The translations under genes were made by a program, and so were the position numbers. Of a stretch of DNA of 64,000 nt, positions 34,855 through 44,265 are shown in pieces. How positions within the stretch are numbered: position 1 is the first letter of the stretch; each line of letters opens with the position of its first letter. The notes beneath the pieces are model-generated. The model worked only from the letters and a program-made list of their open reading frames with translations. It had not been told where the DNA came from and did no database searches. Origin of the DNA: Clostridium sp. CAG:221 (lineage in GTDB: Bacteria > Bacillota > Clostridia > Clostridiales > Clostridiaceae); NCBI GenBank assembly GCA_000435835.1, contig FR883366.1, positions 1 to 64,000 of the forward strand. The letters run 5' to 3'.

Positions 34855-36555
34855 GTGGAGATAGGAATGTGGACAAAGTTTGCAATTATCGCAATACTTA
34901 TGGTGTTATTTATTTGTACAGCGTATTTTAGCAGTAGTAAAAGAAAAGAAAAATTGTTTTTAAAATATAATAAGAGTTTTGGTAAAGAACCGCAAAACTA
35001 TAATAAAGAAGCTAATATAGAGTTTTTAAAAGATTTTTACAAAGCCAGGAAAGAAAATGAAAATGAAGAAGAGGTAATTGATGAAATTACCTGGAATGAT
35101 TTGGATATGAATAATGTATTTCAAAGGATAAATTATACTAATACTACCCTAGGTGAAGCATATTTATATAAAAGTATTAAGGAAATAAAGTATAGTAAAG
35201 AAAAATGGGATGAATTAGAAGGTCTTATAAAGGTATTTTCAGAAAATGAAGATTTAAGAAATGAAATTAGATACAATCTTTCTACCATTGGAAAGCTAAA
35301 TGATCCAAAAGTATTTAATTTTATATATAGACCACAATTTAATAAGGTGCAGGGATATTTTAAATATCCCATTTTAGCAGGCGGATTTATTGCTTCGCTG
35401 CTGTTATGTATTATAAATTCTAAAATAGGAATTGGATTATCCATATTTTTCTTTTGTGCCAATATACTATTTTATCAAAGTGGTAAAACTGTCTTAGAAG
35501 ATAGCTTTAAGATTATGAATTATTTAATAAATAATGTTATTGTTTGTCAGAAGTTATGTAAAATAAATCATAAGGAATTTAGAAAATATAAAAAGAAATT
35601 TAGAAAGATATTAGCTAGTTGTAGAGAGTTAAATAAGATAAAAAGATATAGCTATTCATTAGTAAGAAAAAATAGTTCAGCATTGCTAGATGCTGATTTA
35701 GTTTTAGAGTATTTAAAGATGTTTTTTATGGTAGATATAATAGCATATCATAATATGGCCTCCATATTAGAAAAGAATAAAAAAGAATTCCAAGAAATAT
35801 ATGATTTAATAGCAATGATAGATTTTGCCTTATCTGTAGCTTATTATAGGGCAAGCCTTCAAGAATTCTGTCAGCCTATATTTTTAGAGCAAGATTATAT
35901 AGAGTTGGAAAACCTTTATCATCCTCTTATTGATGAGCCAGTGAAAAATTCTATTTTCATAAAGGACAACATAATATTTACTGGGTCAAATGCTTCAGGA
36001 AAATCTACTTTTATTAAAGCTATAGCTTTAAATTGTATTTTGGCACAAGGATTGAATACAGCTTTATGTTCTAGCTATAAATGTAAGTTTTCTAAGGTTG
36101 TGACATCAATGGCCATTAAGGATGATATCTTAGAAGGAGATAGTTACTTTATTGCAGAAATAAAAAGTTTAAAGAGACTATTAAATTCATTAAATGGTGA
36201 AATACGTGTTTTAGCTTTTATAGATGAAATCTTAAAGGGGACAAATACCGTTGAAAGAATAGCTGCCTCTGCATCTATCTTAGATTATGGCAAAGAATCA
36301 AAGGCTAAGATTTTAGTGGCTACCCATGATATGGAACTTACAGAGATGCTAGGAGAAAAATATGATAATTATCATTTTAGAGAAACAGTGACAGATAAAG
36401 AAGTGTTATTTGATTATAAGCTTCATAAGGGGCCTTCTAAAACAAGAAATGCCATTAAATTGTTAAAGGCAATGGATTTTGATAAAGAGGTTGTAAATAC
36501 AGCCAATGAAATCTATAGTGATTTTATAATTAATAAGAAATGGGACAGGCTATAA
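34855..36555 (+). CDS. Membrane-anchored MutS-like ATPase (first copy)
   Basis: A 566-residue protein: an N-terminal membrane helix (about 5-25), a helical lever region with two more hydrophobic segments (about 168-210), and a MutS-type ATPase domain with Walker A TGSNASGKST (about 377-386), AIKDDILEGDSYFIAEIKSL, Walker B VLAFIDEILKGTN and VATHDMEL. The mismatch-recognition domains of MutS are absent. A role in mismatch repair is unlikely; the membrane anchor points to another process. GTG start with GGGGAGG upstream; ATG 34867 is an alternative. Paralogous to the 38070 gene. Confidence 0.75.
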   Translation: MEIGMWTKFAIIAILMVLFICTAYFSSSKRKEKLFLKYNKSFGKEPQNYNKEANIEFLKDFYKARKENENEEEVIDEITWNDLDMNNVFQRINYTNTTLGEAYLYKSIKEIKYSKEKWDELEGLIKVFSENEDLRNEIRYNLSTIGKLNDPKVFNFIYRPQFNKVQGYFKYPILAGGFIASLLLCIINSKIGIGLSIFFFCANILFYQSGKTVLEDSFKIMNYLINNVIVCQKLCKINHKEFRKYKKKFRKILASCRELNKIKRYSYSLVRKNSSALLDADLVLEYLKMFFMVDIIAYHNMASILEKNKKEFQEIYDLIAMIDFALSVAYYRASLQEFCQPIFLEQDYIELENLYHPLIDEPVKNSIFIKDNIIFTGSNASGKSTFIKAIALNCILAQGLNTALCSSYKCKFSKVVTSMAIKDDILEGDSYFIAEIKSLKRLLNSLNGEIRVLAFIDEILKGTNTVERIAASASILDYGKESKAKILVATHDMELTEMLGEKYDNYHFRETVTDKEVLFDYKLHKGPSKTRNAIKLLKAMDFDKEVVNTANEIYSDFIINKKWDRL

Positions 36556-36565
36556 AGGGTAGAAA

Positions 36566-37165
36566 ATGATTTATTTAAAGGATATTAGTGAATTTATTTT
36601 TTTATGTAATGAACCAAAAAAAGCAGATATTATTTTTGTGCCAGGAGGATCATATCCAGAGATTGCAGAAGAGGCTGCAAGGCTTTGGAAAGAAGGATAT
36701 GCACCATATGTATTGCCCTCTGGAAGGTATAGCAAGCTTCTAGGGAGTTTTTCTGGCGTAGCTTCCAAGAATCATATATATAATAAAGAATATGAAACAG
36801 AATGGGAATTCCTTAAAGATGTATTAATTAAAAACGGCGTCAAGGAAGAGGCAATATTAAAAGAAGATAAAGCAACTTTTACATATGAAAATGCTTTATA
36901 TTCAAAAATGGTTACCGACAAATTAGATATGGAAATAAAAACTGCAATTATCTGTTGCAAAAGCTTTCATGCAAGACGTTGTCTTATGTACTATGAAACT
37001 GTATATGAGAACACTAATTTTATTATTTGCCCTTCAGAAGTTAAAGGGATTAATAAGGAAAATTGGTTTAGTAGTGAAGAAGGTATAATTACTGTTTTGG
37101 GAGAGCTTGAAAGGTGTGGAAATCAGTTTAAAGATATATTTAAAGATAAGTATATAAGAAAATAG
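36566..37165 (+). CDS. YdcF/DUF218-family protein
   Basis: A 199-residue protein of the ElyC/SanA/YdcF group: ADIIFVPGGSYPEIAEEAA (about 19-37), GYAPYVLPSGRYS, EEAILKEDKATFTYENALYS and the ending IICCKSFHARRCLMYYE. Relatives bind S-adenosylmethionine or act in envelope maintenance; no membrane segment is seen here. It starts 10 bases after the MutS-like gene and is probably co-transcribed with it. Confidence 0.75.
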   Translation: MIYLKDISEFIFLCNEPKKADIIFVPGGSYPEIAEEAARLWKEGYAPYVLPSGRYSKLLGSFSGVASKNHIYNKEYETEWEFLKDVLIKNGVKEEAILKEDKATFTYENALYSKMVTDKLDMEIKTAIICCKSFHARRCLMYYETVYENTNFIICPSEVKGINKENWFSSEEGIITVLGELERCGNQFKDIFKDKYIRK

Positions 37166-37189
37166 AGTGGAAAAAACACTCTATTTTAC
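37159..37189 (+). terminator. Intrinsic terminator
   Basis: AAAATAGAGTG / CACTCTATTTT with a 7-base loop and T-rich tail. Confidence 0.8.
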
Positions 37190-37264
37190 TTTGTTAAACT
37201 TTATTTTTAAAAGGTAAATAATATGTTATACTAAATAATAATTAATATTAGGAGTTGAAAAAGT

Positions 37265-38011
37265 ATGAACATAATTATTTCACCAGCAAAAAAGATGAAT
37301 GTAAATAATGATGATTTAGTTAATGAATATAAACCAGTATTTATGGATAAAACAAATATCCTTTATGATAAATTGAAATCTCTTTCTTATGATGAATTAA
37401 AGAAGCTGCTTGCATGTAATGATGATATAGCAGAATTAAATTATGATAGGTATAAATATATGAATTTAGATAAAAATCTATCGCCAGCAATTTTGACATA
37501 TGAAGGAATTCAATATAAATATATGTCGCCAGATTCTTTTTCTGAAGAAGAATTTAACTATATAAAATCTCATTTAAAGATTTTATCAGGATTTTATGGT
37601 GTTCTTAATCCTTTTGATGGTGTAGTACCTTATAGATTAGAAATGCAAGCAAAGCTTAAGGTGGAAGATAGCAAAAATCTTTATGAATTTTGGGGAGATA
37701 GCCTTTACAAGGAATTAAGAAAAGAAAGTAATGTGATTTTAAATCTAGCATCAAAGGAATATAGTAAATGCATAGAGAAATATTTAAGTGACGATGATGT
37801 TTTTATAACTTGTATCTTTGGAGAACTTAAGGAAGATGGAAAAATAAAAGTTAAAGCAACAGAGGCTAAAATGGCTAGAGGTCTAATGGTAAGATATATG
37901 GCTTCTAATAATATTACTGATATAGAAGATATTAAGAAGTTTGCTGATTTATCATTTAAGTATTCAGCAGAACATTCCACTGATAAAGAATTTGTTTTTA
38001 TCAAGCAATAA
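37265..38011 (+). CDS. yaaA: YaaA-family peroxide stress protein
   Basis: A 248-residue cytosolic protein that begins with the family signature MNIIISPAKKM and has YEGIQYKYMSPDSF, LSGFYGVLNPFDGVVPYRLEM, LYEFWGDSLYKEL, LNLASKEYSK and the ending AEHSTDKEFVFIK. In E. coli YaaA lowers free iron during H2O2 stress and belongs to a DNA-binding fold family. Given the two Feo systems in this window, a link to iron stress is plausible but inferred. TAGGAG precedes the ATG. Confidence 0.9.
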   Translation: MNIIISPAKKMNVNNDDLVNEYKPVFMDKTNILYDKLKSLSYDELKKLLACNDDIAELNYDRYKYMNLDKNLSPAILTYEGIQYKYMSPDSFSEEEFNYIKSHLKILSGFYGVLNPFDGVVPYRLEMQAKLKVEDSKNLYEFWGDSLYKELRKESNVILNLASKEYSKCIEKYLSDDDVFITCIFGELKEDGKIKVKATEAKMARGLMVRYMASNNITDIEDIKKFADLSFKYSAEHSTDKEFVFIKQ

Positions 38012-38069
38012 AATAAATATAAAAACTGTGGTATAGTTAATTTATATATTATAAGCTAAGGAGAGTAAT

Positions 38070-39689
38070 ATGGGATATTTAATTATTTTAATTATAGTTG
38101 TTTTTGCAGTATATTATATAGCAAATGACAAGAAAGGAAAGTTAGAAGTCTTTAAAAGATATAATGGAGAGGAAAAAGGTATAGTTAACTCTATAGGTGA
38201 TATAAGGTGCTTTTTTGATATGAGAGATGAAGATGAATATACCTTAGATGATCAGACATGGTATGATTTGAACATGGATGAAGTCTATAGAAAGATAGAT
38301 AGAAGTTATTCTAGTGTTGGAGAATCTGTTTTATATAGTATGTTAAGAAATCCTCTTATAAATAAGGAAGAAATAGTTGAAAGAGGCAAAAAGATAGAAG
38401 CTATAAATGATGATATAGATTTAAGAGCTCAGCTAAAATTAATTTTCTTTAACTTAGGATATGATAAGAAAAATAGATTTATTGAAATGATTGAAAGTGA
38501 AAAAGAACCAAATAAGGCAAAGTATATAATATACAATATTATGGGTAAAGCAATACCTATAGCACTTATACTTCTTTCGATATTTCTACAAAAGCCAGAA
38601 TTTTTAGCAGCCTTGGCTTTTAATATGTGGATTAATCTTTTTATTGCTGAAAAAGAACGTAAAAATGTTTCAGCAGGGGGACTTATTTATTTAAATAGGA
38701 TGCTAGAAGCCGCAGCAAAGGTAAGTAAGCTTAAAGGTGATAATATAGTAAATAAAGAAGAAATTAAGAAGATTGTGAAAGAGCTTCAGGGAATTGCAAG
38801 TAAAATAAAGTTAATACATATCTTTACTATGTATGGAGGAGTACTTGAAATATTTTCAGTACCGTTTTTAACTGTTGAAAGTGCTTATTATGGAGTAATT
38901 AATGAATTAGATGACAAAAAGGAAAGTATCTTAAAATTATACCAACTTTTAGGTGAAATAGAAGCCTATATATCTATAGGTGGATTCAAAGAGGCTAAAG
39001 AGGAATATATATCAAAGCCTGTATTCAAAAATGAAATTACTATAAATATAGTAAATGGAGTACATCCATTGCTAGAAGAACCTGTTGCAAATACCATACA
39101 TTTAAATAAAAAGGGAATGGTGCTTACAGGAAGTAACATGTCAGGTAAGTCAACATTCTTAAGGATGGTAGGAGTAAACATTGTTCTTGCTCAGGTTTTT
39201 GATTTAGTATTAGCAGAAAAATATGAAGGTTCAATATTTAATATAGTTACATCCATAAGTCCAAAGGATGATGTTAACGCAGGAAAAAGTTACTATATGG
39301 CAGAGGTTGAGGGAATTCTTAGAATTATTGAAGCACTTAAAAAGGATGTACCAGTATTTTGCGTAATAGACGAAATATTTAGAGGAACAAATCCTGTTGA
39401 AAGAGTTGCAGCATCAGCAGCAATTTTAGAATATATAAATAAATACAATGCCATAACATTTGTGGCTACCCATGATAGAGAACTAACAGATATGCTTAAG
39501 GATAAATATGAATTTAGATATTTTACAGAAGATGTTGATAAGCAAAATGGAATGACTTTTGATTATAAGATGAAAAAAGGAATATCTAAGACTAGAAATG
39601 CCATTAAGGTATTAGAATATGTTGGGTATCCTAAGGAAATAACTGATTATTCTAAAGAATATGCTAAAGAGCTGGATAAAATAAGTTGA
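38070..39689 (+). CDS. Membrane-anchored MutS-like ATPase (second copy)
   Basis: A 539-residue paralogue of the 34855 product with the same plan: an N-terminal helix (about 2-18), a middle hydrophobic stretch (about 155-195), and a MutS-type ATPase with LTGSNMSGKSTFLRMVG (about 351-367), ISPKDDVNAGKSYYMAEVEG, VFCVIDEIFRGTN and VATHDREL. Only the ATPase and lever parts of MutS are kept. AAGGAGAG precedes the ATG. The two copies are separated only by ydcF-like and yaaA genes. Confidence 0.75.
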   Translation: MGYLIILIIVVFAVYYIANDKKGKLEVFKRYNGEEKGIVNSIGDIRCFFDMRDEDEYTLDDQTWYDLNMDEVYRKIDRSYSSVGESVLYSMLRNPLINKEEIVERGKKIEAINDDIDLRAQLKLIFFNLGYDKKNRFIEMIESEKEPNKAKYIIYNIMGKAIPIALILLSIFLQKPEFLAALAFNMWINLFIAEKERKNVSAGGLIYLNRMLEAAAKVSKLKGDNIVNKEEIKKIVKELQGIASKIKLIHIFTMYGGVLEIFSVPFLTVESAYYGVINELDDKKESILKLYQLLGEIEAYISIGGFKEAKEEYISKPVFKNEITINIVNGVHPLLEEPVANTIHLNKKGMVLTGSNMSGKSTFLRMVGVNIVLAQVFDLVLAEKYEGSIFNIVTSISPKDDVNAGKSYYMAEVEGILRIIEALKKDVPVFCVIDEIFRGTNPVERVAASAAILEYINKYNAITFVATHDRELTDMLKDKYEFRYFTEDVDKQNGMTFDYKMKKGISKTRNAIKVLEYVGYPKEITDYSKEYAKELDKIS

Positions 39690-39734
39690 TCTACTTATCT
39701 TTAAGAATATAAAAATATTAAACTGCACAAAATA

Positions 39735-39797
39735 ATAAAGACTCGGAGCAGGGTTACGTAGGTTTTGCCGCATGCATAAGCATGTGGCTTTTTTCAT
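39735..39797 (+). ncRNA. Candidate structured RNA with intrinsic terminator
   Basis: A gene-free stretch clearly richer in G and C than its surroundings: CGGAGCAGGGTTACGTAGG, a TTTTG linker, then a strong hairpin GCCGCATGC-ATAA-GCATGTGGC and six T (39768-39797). The hairpin alone could be the terminator of the MutS-like gene, 80 bases upstream. The GC-rich 5' part is not explained by that and suggests a small RNA or leader. It matches no riboswitch I know, including purine, ZTP and preQ1 types. Confidence 0.4.
39768..39797 (+). terminator. Intrinsic terminator
   Basis: GCCGCATGC / GCATGTGGC with an ATAA loop followed by TTTTTT; ends the transcript before the purine operon. Confidence 0.85.
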
Positions 39798-39909
39798 ATA
39801 TAAAGATATATATTTAAGGTGAAAAGATTAAAATACATAAAACATATATAATCATTCGTAAATGCTGTCAATTAAATTACTAAATTGGTATAAAAAGAGA
39901 AAAAACTCG

Positions 39910-39941
39910 TTGACAAAGTAAAATTTGGTTGTTAGTATAAT
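39910..39941 (+). promoter_or_regulatory. Candidate promoter of the purine operon
   Basis: TTGACA (39910-39915) and TATAAT (39936-39941) are both perfect but 20 bases apart, longer than the usual 17; a regulator or an alternative -35 may be involved. The purL start is about 70 bases beyond. Confidence 0.5.
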
Positions 39942-39944
39942 AGT

Positions 39945-39988
39945 ATAAACGAAAAATAGTTGTATGAAATTAATTAATATTCGTATTC
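39945..39988. promoter_or_regulatory. PurR-box-like inverted pair upstream of purL
   Basis: AACGAAAA (CGAA at 39950-39953) and, inverted, TATTCGTA (TTCG at 39980-39983), 26 bases apart, overlapping the expected start of transcription. Bacillus PurR binds two inverted boxes with central CGAA at nearly this spacing (24-25 by the consensus). Matches outside the cores are loose. Confidence 0.4.
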
Positions 39989-40012
39989 TCGGAACTGAGA
40001 TGGAGGTATGAT

Positions 40013-43000
40013 ATGATAGGGTGTAAAAGTATATTTGTTGAAAAGAAAGAAGGATTTAATGTTGAAGGCAAAAGCCTTTTAGAAGATTTTAAGACAAATC
40101 TTAGAGTAGAAAGTTTAGAAAATGTTAGAGTAGTAAATAAATATATTTTAGGAAAGGTCAATGAAGAAGATTATAAAAAGTCATTATATTCGGTTTTTTC
40201 AGAGAAAACTGTAGATAATCTTTATGAAGAGAAGATACCTATGGACAATGAAGAAATAGCTTTTGCTGTTGAGTATCTGCCAGGTCAATATGACCAAAGG
40301 GCTGATTCAGCATCAGAATGTTATGCATTATTGACTGCAGGAGAGAGAATAGAAGTAAAAACTGCTAAAGTAATTATTTTAAAAGGAAACTTAAAAGAAG
40401 AAGAAGTTCAAAAAATTAAACATTACTATATTAATCCAGTTGATTCAAGAGAAGTAGATGTATATAGTAAAGAACTTTTAAGTGGGCTTGAGGATCCAGC
40501 AGATGTGGAAATAATAAATGGATTCATACAAAAAAATGATGAAGAAATTGCTTCTTACCATAAAGAATTAGGATTAGCTATGAGTGTTAATGACCTTCTT
40601 ATGATAAGAGATTACTTCAAGAATGAAGAGAGAGATCCAAGTATTACTGAAATAAAAGTAATTGATACTTATTGGTCAGACCATTGTAGACATACAACAT
40701 TTTCAACAGCTATAGAAAATGTAGAAATAGAAGAAGGAAAGCTAAACAATCCTCTTATTAAATCTTATAATGCATATTTAAAATCAAGAGATTTTGTTTA
40801 TGGTAAGGAAACTACTAGAGATGAAAATCTTATGGATATAGCAGTAATTGTTATGAAGGAAATGCGCAAAAAAGGTTTATTAGAAGATTTAGATGTATCA
40901 GAAGAAATAAATGCTTGTTCTATAAATGTAAACATAGAAACTGATAAGGGTAATGAAGAGTACCTTGTAATGTTTAAAAATGAAACTCACAATCACCCAA
41001 CAGAAATTGAACCTTTTGGTGGTGCAGCAACTTGTCTTGGAGGAGCTATTAGAGATCCATTATCAGGTAGAACATATGTATATCAAGCTATGAGAGTAAC
41101 AGGAGCAGCTGATCCAACAGTAGAAATTGATGAAACTTTAAATGGAAAGCTTCCACAAAGAACTATCGTTTTAGGGGCAGCTCATGGATATAGCTCATAT
41201 GGTAATCAAATTGGACTTGCAACAGGACAAGTATCAGAAATATATCATCCAAATTATGTAGCTAAAAGAATGGAAGTAGGAGCTGTTATAGCAGCAGCAC
41301 CAAAAGAAAATGTTGTAAGAGAAGAACCAAAAGCTTCAGATTTAGTAATCCTTTTAGGAGGAAGAACAGGAAGAGATGGTATAGGTGGAGCAACAGGTTC
41401 ATCAAAAGAACATACTGAAGAGTCAATAAATACATGTGGAGCAGAAGTTCAAAAAGGTAATCCACCAACAGAAAGAAAAATTCAAAGATTATTTAGAAAT
41501 GAAAAAGTAGCTAAGATGATCAAGAGATGTAATGACTTTGGTGCTGGTGGAGTTTCAGTTGCAATAGGTGAATTAACAAGAGGATTAGATATAAACTTAG
41601 ATATGGTTCCTAAGAAGTATGAAGGTTTAGATGGAACTGAAATAGCAATATCTGAATCCCAAGAAAGAATGGCAGTAGTAGTAAATAAGGAAGATGCTAA
41701 AGAATTTATCAGTCTTTCAGCAGAAGAAAACTTAGAAGCTATTGTTGTGGCAGAAGTAACAGATACTGAACGTCTAAGAATGTTCTGGAGAGGTGAAAAG
41801 ATAGTAGATTTAAAAAGAGAATTCTTAGATACAAATGGAGCTAGACAAACTACTGATGTAAAAGTAGAACTACCAAAAGAATATCCATTAGCTATAGGTG
41901 AAGAAGTTAATGTTAAGGAAAGATGGATGAAAACTCTTACAGAACTTAACGTGGCTTCACAAAAGGGGTTAGTTGAAAGATTTGACTCTACCATTGGATC
42001 AGGAACAGTAATGATGCCTTTTGGTGGAAAGTATGCATTAACTCCAGCAGAAGGTATGGCAGCAAAAATACCAGTTTTAAATGGTGAAAGTAAAGATGCT
42101 ACACTAATGAGTTATGGATTTAATCCTGAACTTGGTATGTGGAGTCCATATCATATGGCTTATTATGCAGTAATAGAATCTGTAACAAAAATAGCTGCTA
42201 TGGGTGGAGATTATAGAAAAATAAGATTAACATTCCAAGAATACTTTGAGAGATTAGGTAATAATCCATCAAGATGGGGTAAACCATTTGCTGCATTACT
42301 AGGTGCATATCAAGCTCAAAGTGATTTAGGACTTCCAGCTATAGGTGGAAAAGATTCAATGTCAGGAAGCTTTGGTCAATTAGATGTACCACCAACACTT
42401 GTATCTTTTGCAGTAGCTGTGGAAAAGGCAAGTAAGATAGTTTCTAATGAACTTAAGAAAGTTGGAAGTAAATTAGTATTACTAATGGCTGAGAAAAATG
42501 ATGATTATACATTAAATGTTGAAACATTTAAAAACAACTTAGAAGCATTATATAAATTAACTTCTAATAAAAAAGTGTTATCAGCTTCAACAGTTAGATT
42601 TGGTGGAATAGCAGAAACACTTTCTAAAATATCATTTGGTAATAAGATTGGTATTAAATTCCATGGTTTAAGCAAGGAAGAGCTATTTGGCTTAAATTAT
42701 GGAAGTGTAATAGTAGAAGTAGCAGCTGATGAAGATTTAAATAAAGCCTTTGAGGGATGTAGCTATAAAGTAATTGGTGAAACTATAGAAAAGCCTGTAA
42801 TTATATCAGAAGAATATGATTTCACTTTCAATATAGATGATTTAATAAGCATATATGAAAAGAAATTATCTACAGTATTTAAAATTGAAACTGAAAAGTC
42901 ACAAGAATCAGTTCCAGAAATTAAAGTTGAAGAAAAGAAAATAATATTACCAAGTAGTCCAAGCATCAAGACTGCTAAACCAAGAGTAATTATCCCAGTA

Positions 43001-43774
43001 TTCCCAGGAACAAACTGTGAATATGATTGTAACAGAGCATTTACTAAGGCAGGAGCTGAAACTACAGAGTTAGTGTTTAAGAATTACTCTAAGAGTGCAT
43101 TACTTGAATCAATTGAAGCATTGGAAAAACAAATAAGAGAAAGTCAGATAATAATGATTCCAGGAGGATTCTCAGCAGGAGATGAACCAGATGGATCAGG
43201 AAAGTTTATTGCTACAATCTTTAGAAATGAAAGAATTAAAGATGCAGTAAATGATTTACTAAAAAATAGAGATGGATTAGTATTAGGTATCTGTAACGGA
43301 TTCCAAGCATTAATAAAGTTAGGTTTAGTACCATATGGTGAAATAGTTGATATAGAAGAGGATATGGCAACATTAACTTACAATAATATCAATAGACATA
43401 TGAGTTCAATAATAAGAACTAAGATTACATCTAACAAATCACCTTGGTTTAGTGAAGTAAATGTAGGGGATATTCACAATGTAGCAATATCTCATGGTGA
43501 AGGTAGATTTATTGCAAATGAAGAGCTATTAAGACAATTAATTACTAATGATCAAATAGCTACTCAATATGTAGATTTAGAAGGAAATGTATCACTGGAT
43601 ATGCCATTTAATCCAAATGGTTCAGTTTTAGGTATAGAAGGAATAACAAGTCCTGATGGAAGAGTTTTAGGTAAGATGGGACACTCTGAAAGAATTGGAG
43701 AAGACCTATATGTAAATGTTCCTGGAAACTTCGATCAAAAGATCTTTGAATCAGGTGTTAAATACTTTAGATAG
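40013..43774 (+). CDS. purL: Phosphoribosylformylglycinamidine synthase, fused PurL/PurQ
   Basis: Fourth step of purine synthesis: FGAR to FGAM, using ATP and glutamine. At 1253 residues this is the large single-chain enzyme, rather than the PurS/PurQ/PurL complex of Bacillus. The N-terminal PurS-like and linker part is followed by two AIR-synthase-type halves (NETHNHPTEIEPFGGAATC, IGGKDSMSGSFG) and a C-terminal class I glutaminase (from about 990), with nucleophile Cys in LGICNGFQALIKLG and the ending block GKMGHSER. TGGAGG lies 6 bases before the ATG. First gene of the pur operon; purE follows after 11 bases. Confidence 0.96.
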   Translation: MIGCKSIFVEKKEGFNVEGKSLLEDFKTNLRVESLENVRVVNKYILGKVNEEDYKKSLYSVFSEKTVDNLYEEKIPMDNEEIAFAVEYLPGQYDQRADSASECYALLTAGERIEVKTAKVIILKGNLKEEEVQKIKHYYINPVDSREVDVYSKELLSGLEDPADVEIINGFIQKNDEEIASYHKELGLAMSVNDLLMIRDYFKNEERDPSITEIKVIDTYWSDHCRHTTFSTAIENVEIEEGKLNNPLIKSYNAYLKSRDFVYGKETTRDENLMDIAVIVMKEMRKKGLLEDLDVSEEINACSINVNIETDKGNEEYLVMFKNETHNHPTEIEPFGGAATCLGGAIRDPLSGRTYVYQAMRVTGAADPTVEIDETLNGKLPQRTIVLGAAHGYSSYGNQIGLATGQVSEIYHPNYVAKRMEVGAVIAAAPKENVVREEPKASDLVILLGGRTGRDGIGGATGSSKEHTEESINTCGAEVQKGNPPTERKIQRLFRNEKVAKMIKRCNDFGAGGVSVAIGELTRGLDINLDMVPKKYEGLDGTEIAISESQERMAVVVNKEDAKEFISLSAEENLEAIVVAEVTDTERLRMFWRGEKIVDLKREFLDTNGARQTTDVKVELPKEYPLAIGEEVNVKERWMKTLTELNVASQKGLVERFDSTIGSGTVMMPFGGKYALTPAEGMAAKIPVLNGESKDATLMSYGFNPELGMWSPYHMAYYAVIESVTKIAAMGGDYRKIRLTFQEYFERLGNNPSRWGKPFAALLGAYQAQSDLGLPAIGGKDSMSGSFGQLDVPPTLVSFAVAVEKASKIVSNELKKVGSKLVLLMAEKNDDYTLNVETFKNNLEALYKLTSNKKVLSASTVRFGGIAETLSKISFGNKIGIKFHGLSKEELFGLNYGSVIVEVAADEDLNKAFEGCSYKVIGETIEKPVIISEEYDFTFNIDDLISIYEKKLSTVFKIETEKSQESVPEIKVEEKKIILPSSPSIKTAKPRVIIPVFPGTNCEYDCNRAFTKAGAETTELVFKNYSKSALLESIEALEKQIRESQIIMIPGGFSAGDEPDGSGKFIATIFRNERIKDAVNDLLKNRDGLVLGICNGFQALIKLGLVPYGEIVDIEEDMATLTYNNINRHMSSIIRTKITSNKSPWFSEVNVGDIHNVAISHGEGRFIANEELLRQLITNDQIATQYVDLEGNVSLDMPFNPNGSVLGIEGITSPDGRVLGKMGHSERIGEDLYVNVPGNFDQKIFESGVKYFR

Positions 43775-43785
43775 GAGCGTTTTTT

Positions 43786-44265
43786 ATGAGAGTTGCAATA
43801 TTTTTTGGATCAAAATCTGATACGGAAATAATGAAGGGAGCTGCTAACTGTTTAAAGGAATTTGGTATTTCATATAAAGCATATGTTTTATCAGCTCATA
43901 GAGTTCCTGAAAAGTTAGAAGAAACTTTAAGAGATATAGAAGCTGAAGGCTGTGAAGTAATAATTGCTGGTGCAGGCCTTGCAGCACACCTTCCAGGTGT
44001 AATTGCTTCACAAACAGTAATTCCTGTCATAGGAGTTCCTTGTAAAGGAGCAATAGAAGGTCTTGATGCATTATTTTCAATAGTGCAAATGCCAAAATCA
44101 ATTCCAGTGGCAACTGTAGGAATCAATAATGCTTACAATGCAGGAATGTTGGCTGTACAAATGTTATCAATTGGTGATAAAGAGCTTAAAGCTAAATTAA
44201 TTCAATATAGAAAAGATATGAAAGAAAAATTTATTGCTGAAAATGGTGAAGGAGTGGATCTATAA
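43786..44265 (+). CDS. purE: N5-carboxyaminoimidazole ribonucleotide mutase
   Basis: Class I PurE, 159 residues, which moves the carboxyl group of N5-CAIR to give CAIR. Signature IFFGSKSDTEIM at the N-terminus, SAHRVPEKL (about 42-50), AGAGLAAHLPGVIA and GVPCKGA. No purK is in this operon, so N5-CAIR must come from elsewhere, or CO2 be used. The stop codon overlaps the purC start by one base. Confidence 0.95.
   Translation: MRVAIFFGSKSDTEIMKGAANCLKEFGISYKAYVLSAHRVPEKLEETLRDIEAEGCEVIIAGAGLAAHLPGVIASQTVIPVIGVPCKGAIEGLDALFSIVQMPKSIPVATVGINNAYNAGMLAVQMLSIGDKELKAKLIQYRKDMKEKFIAENGEGVDL

Noticed and set aside
39612..39797. Minus-strand ORF across the GC-rich island
   Set aside because: No ribosome site, and the frame overlaps the end of the MutS-like gene; likely chance.
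39840..40012. Purine or ZTP riboswitch before purL
   Set aside because: None of the conserved cores of these riboswitches could be found; the leader is short and AT-rich.
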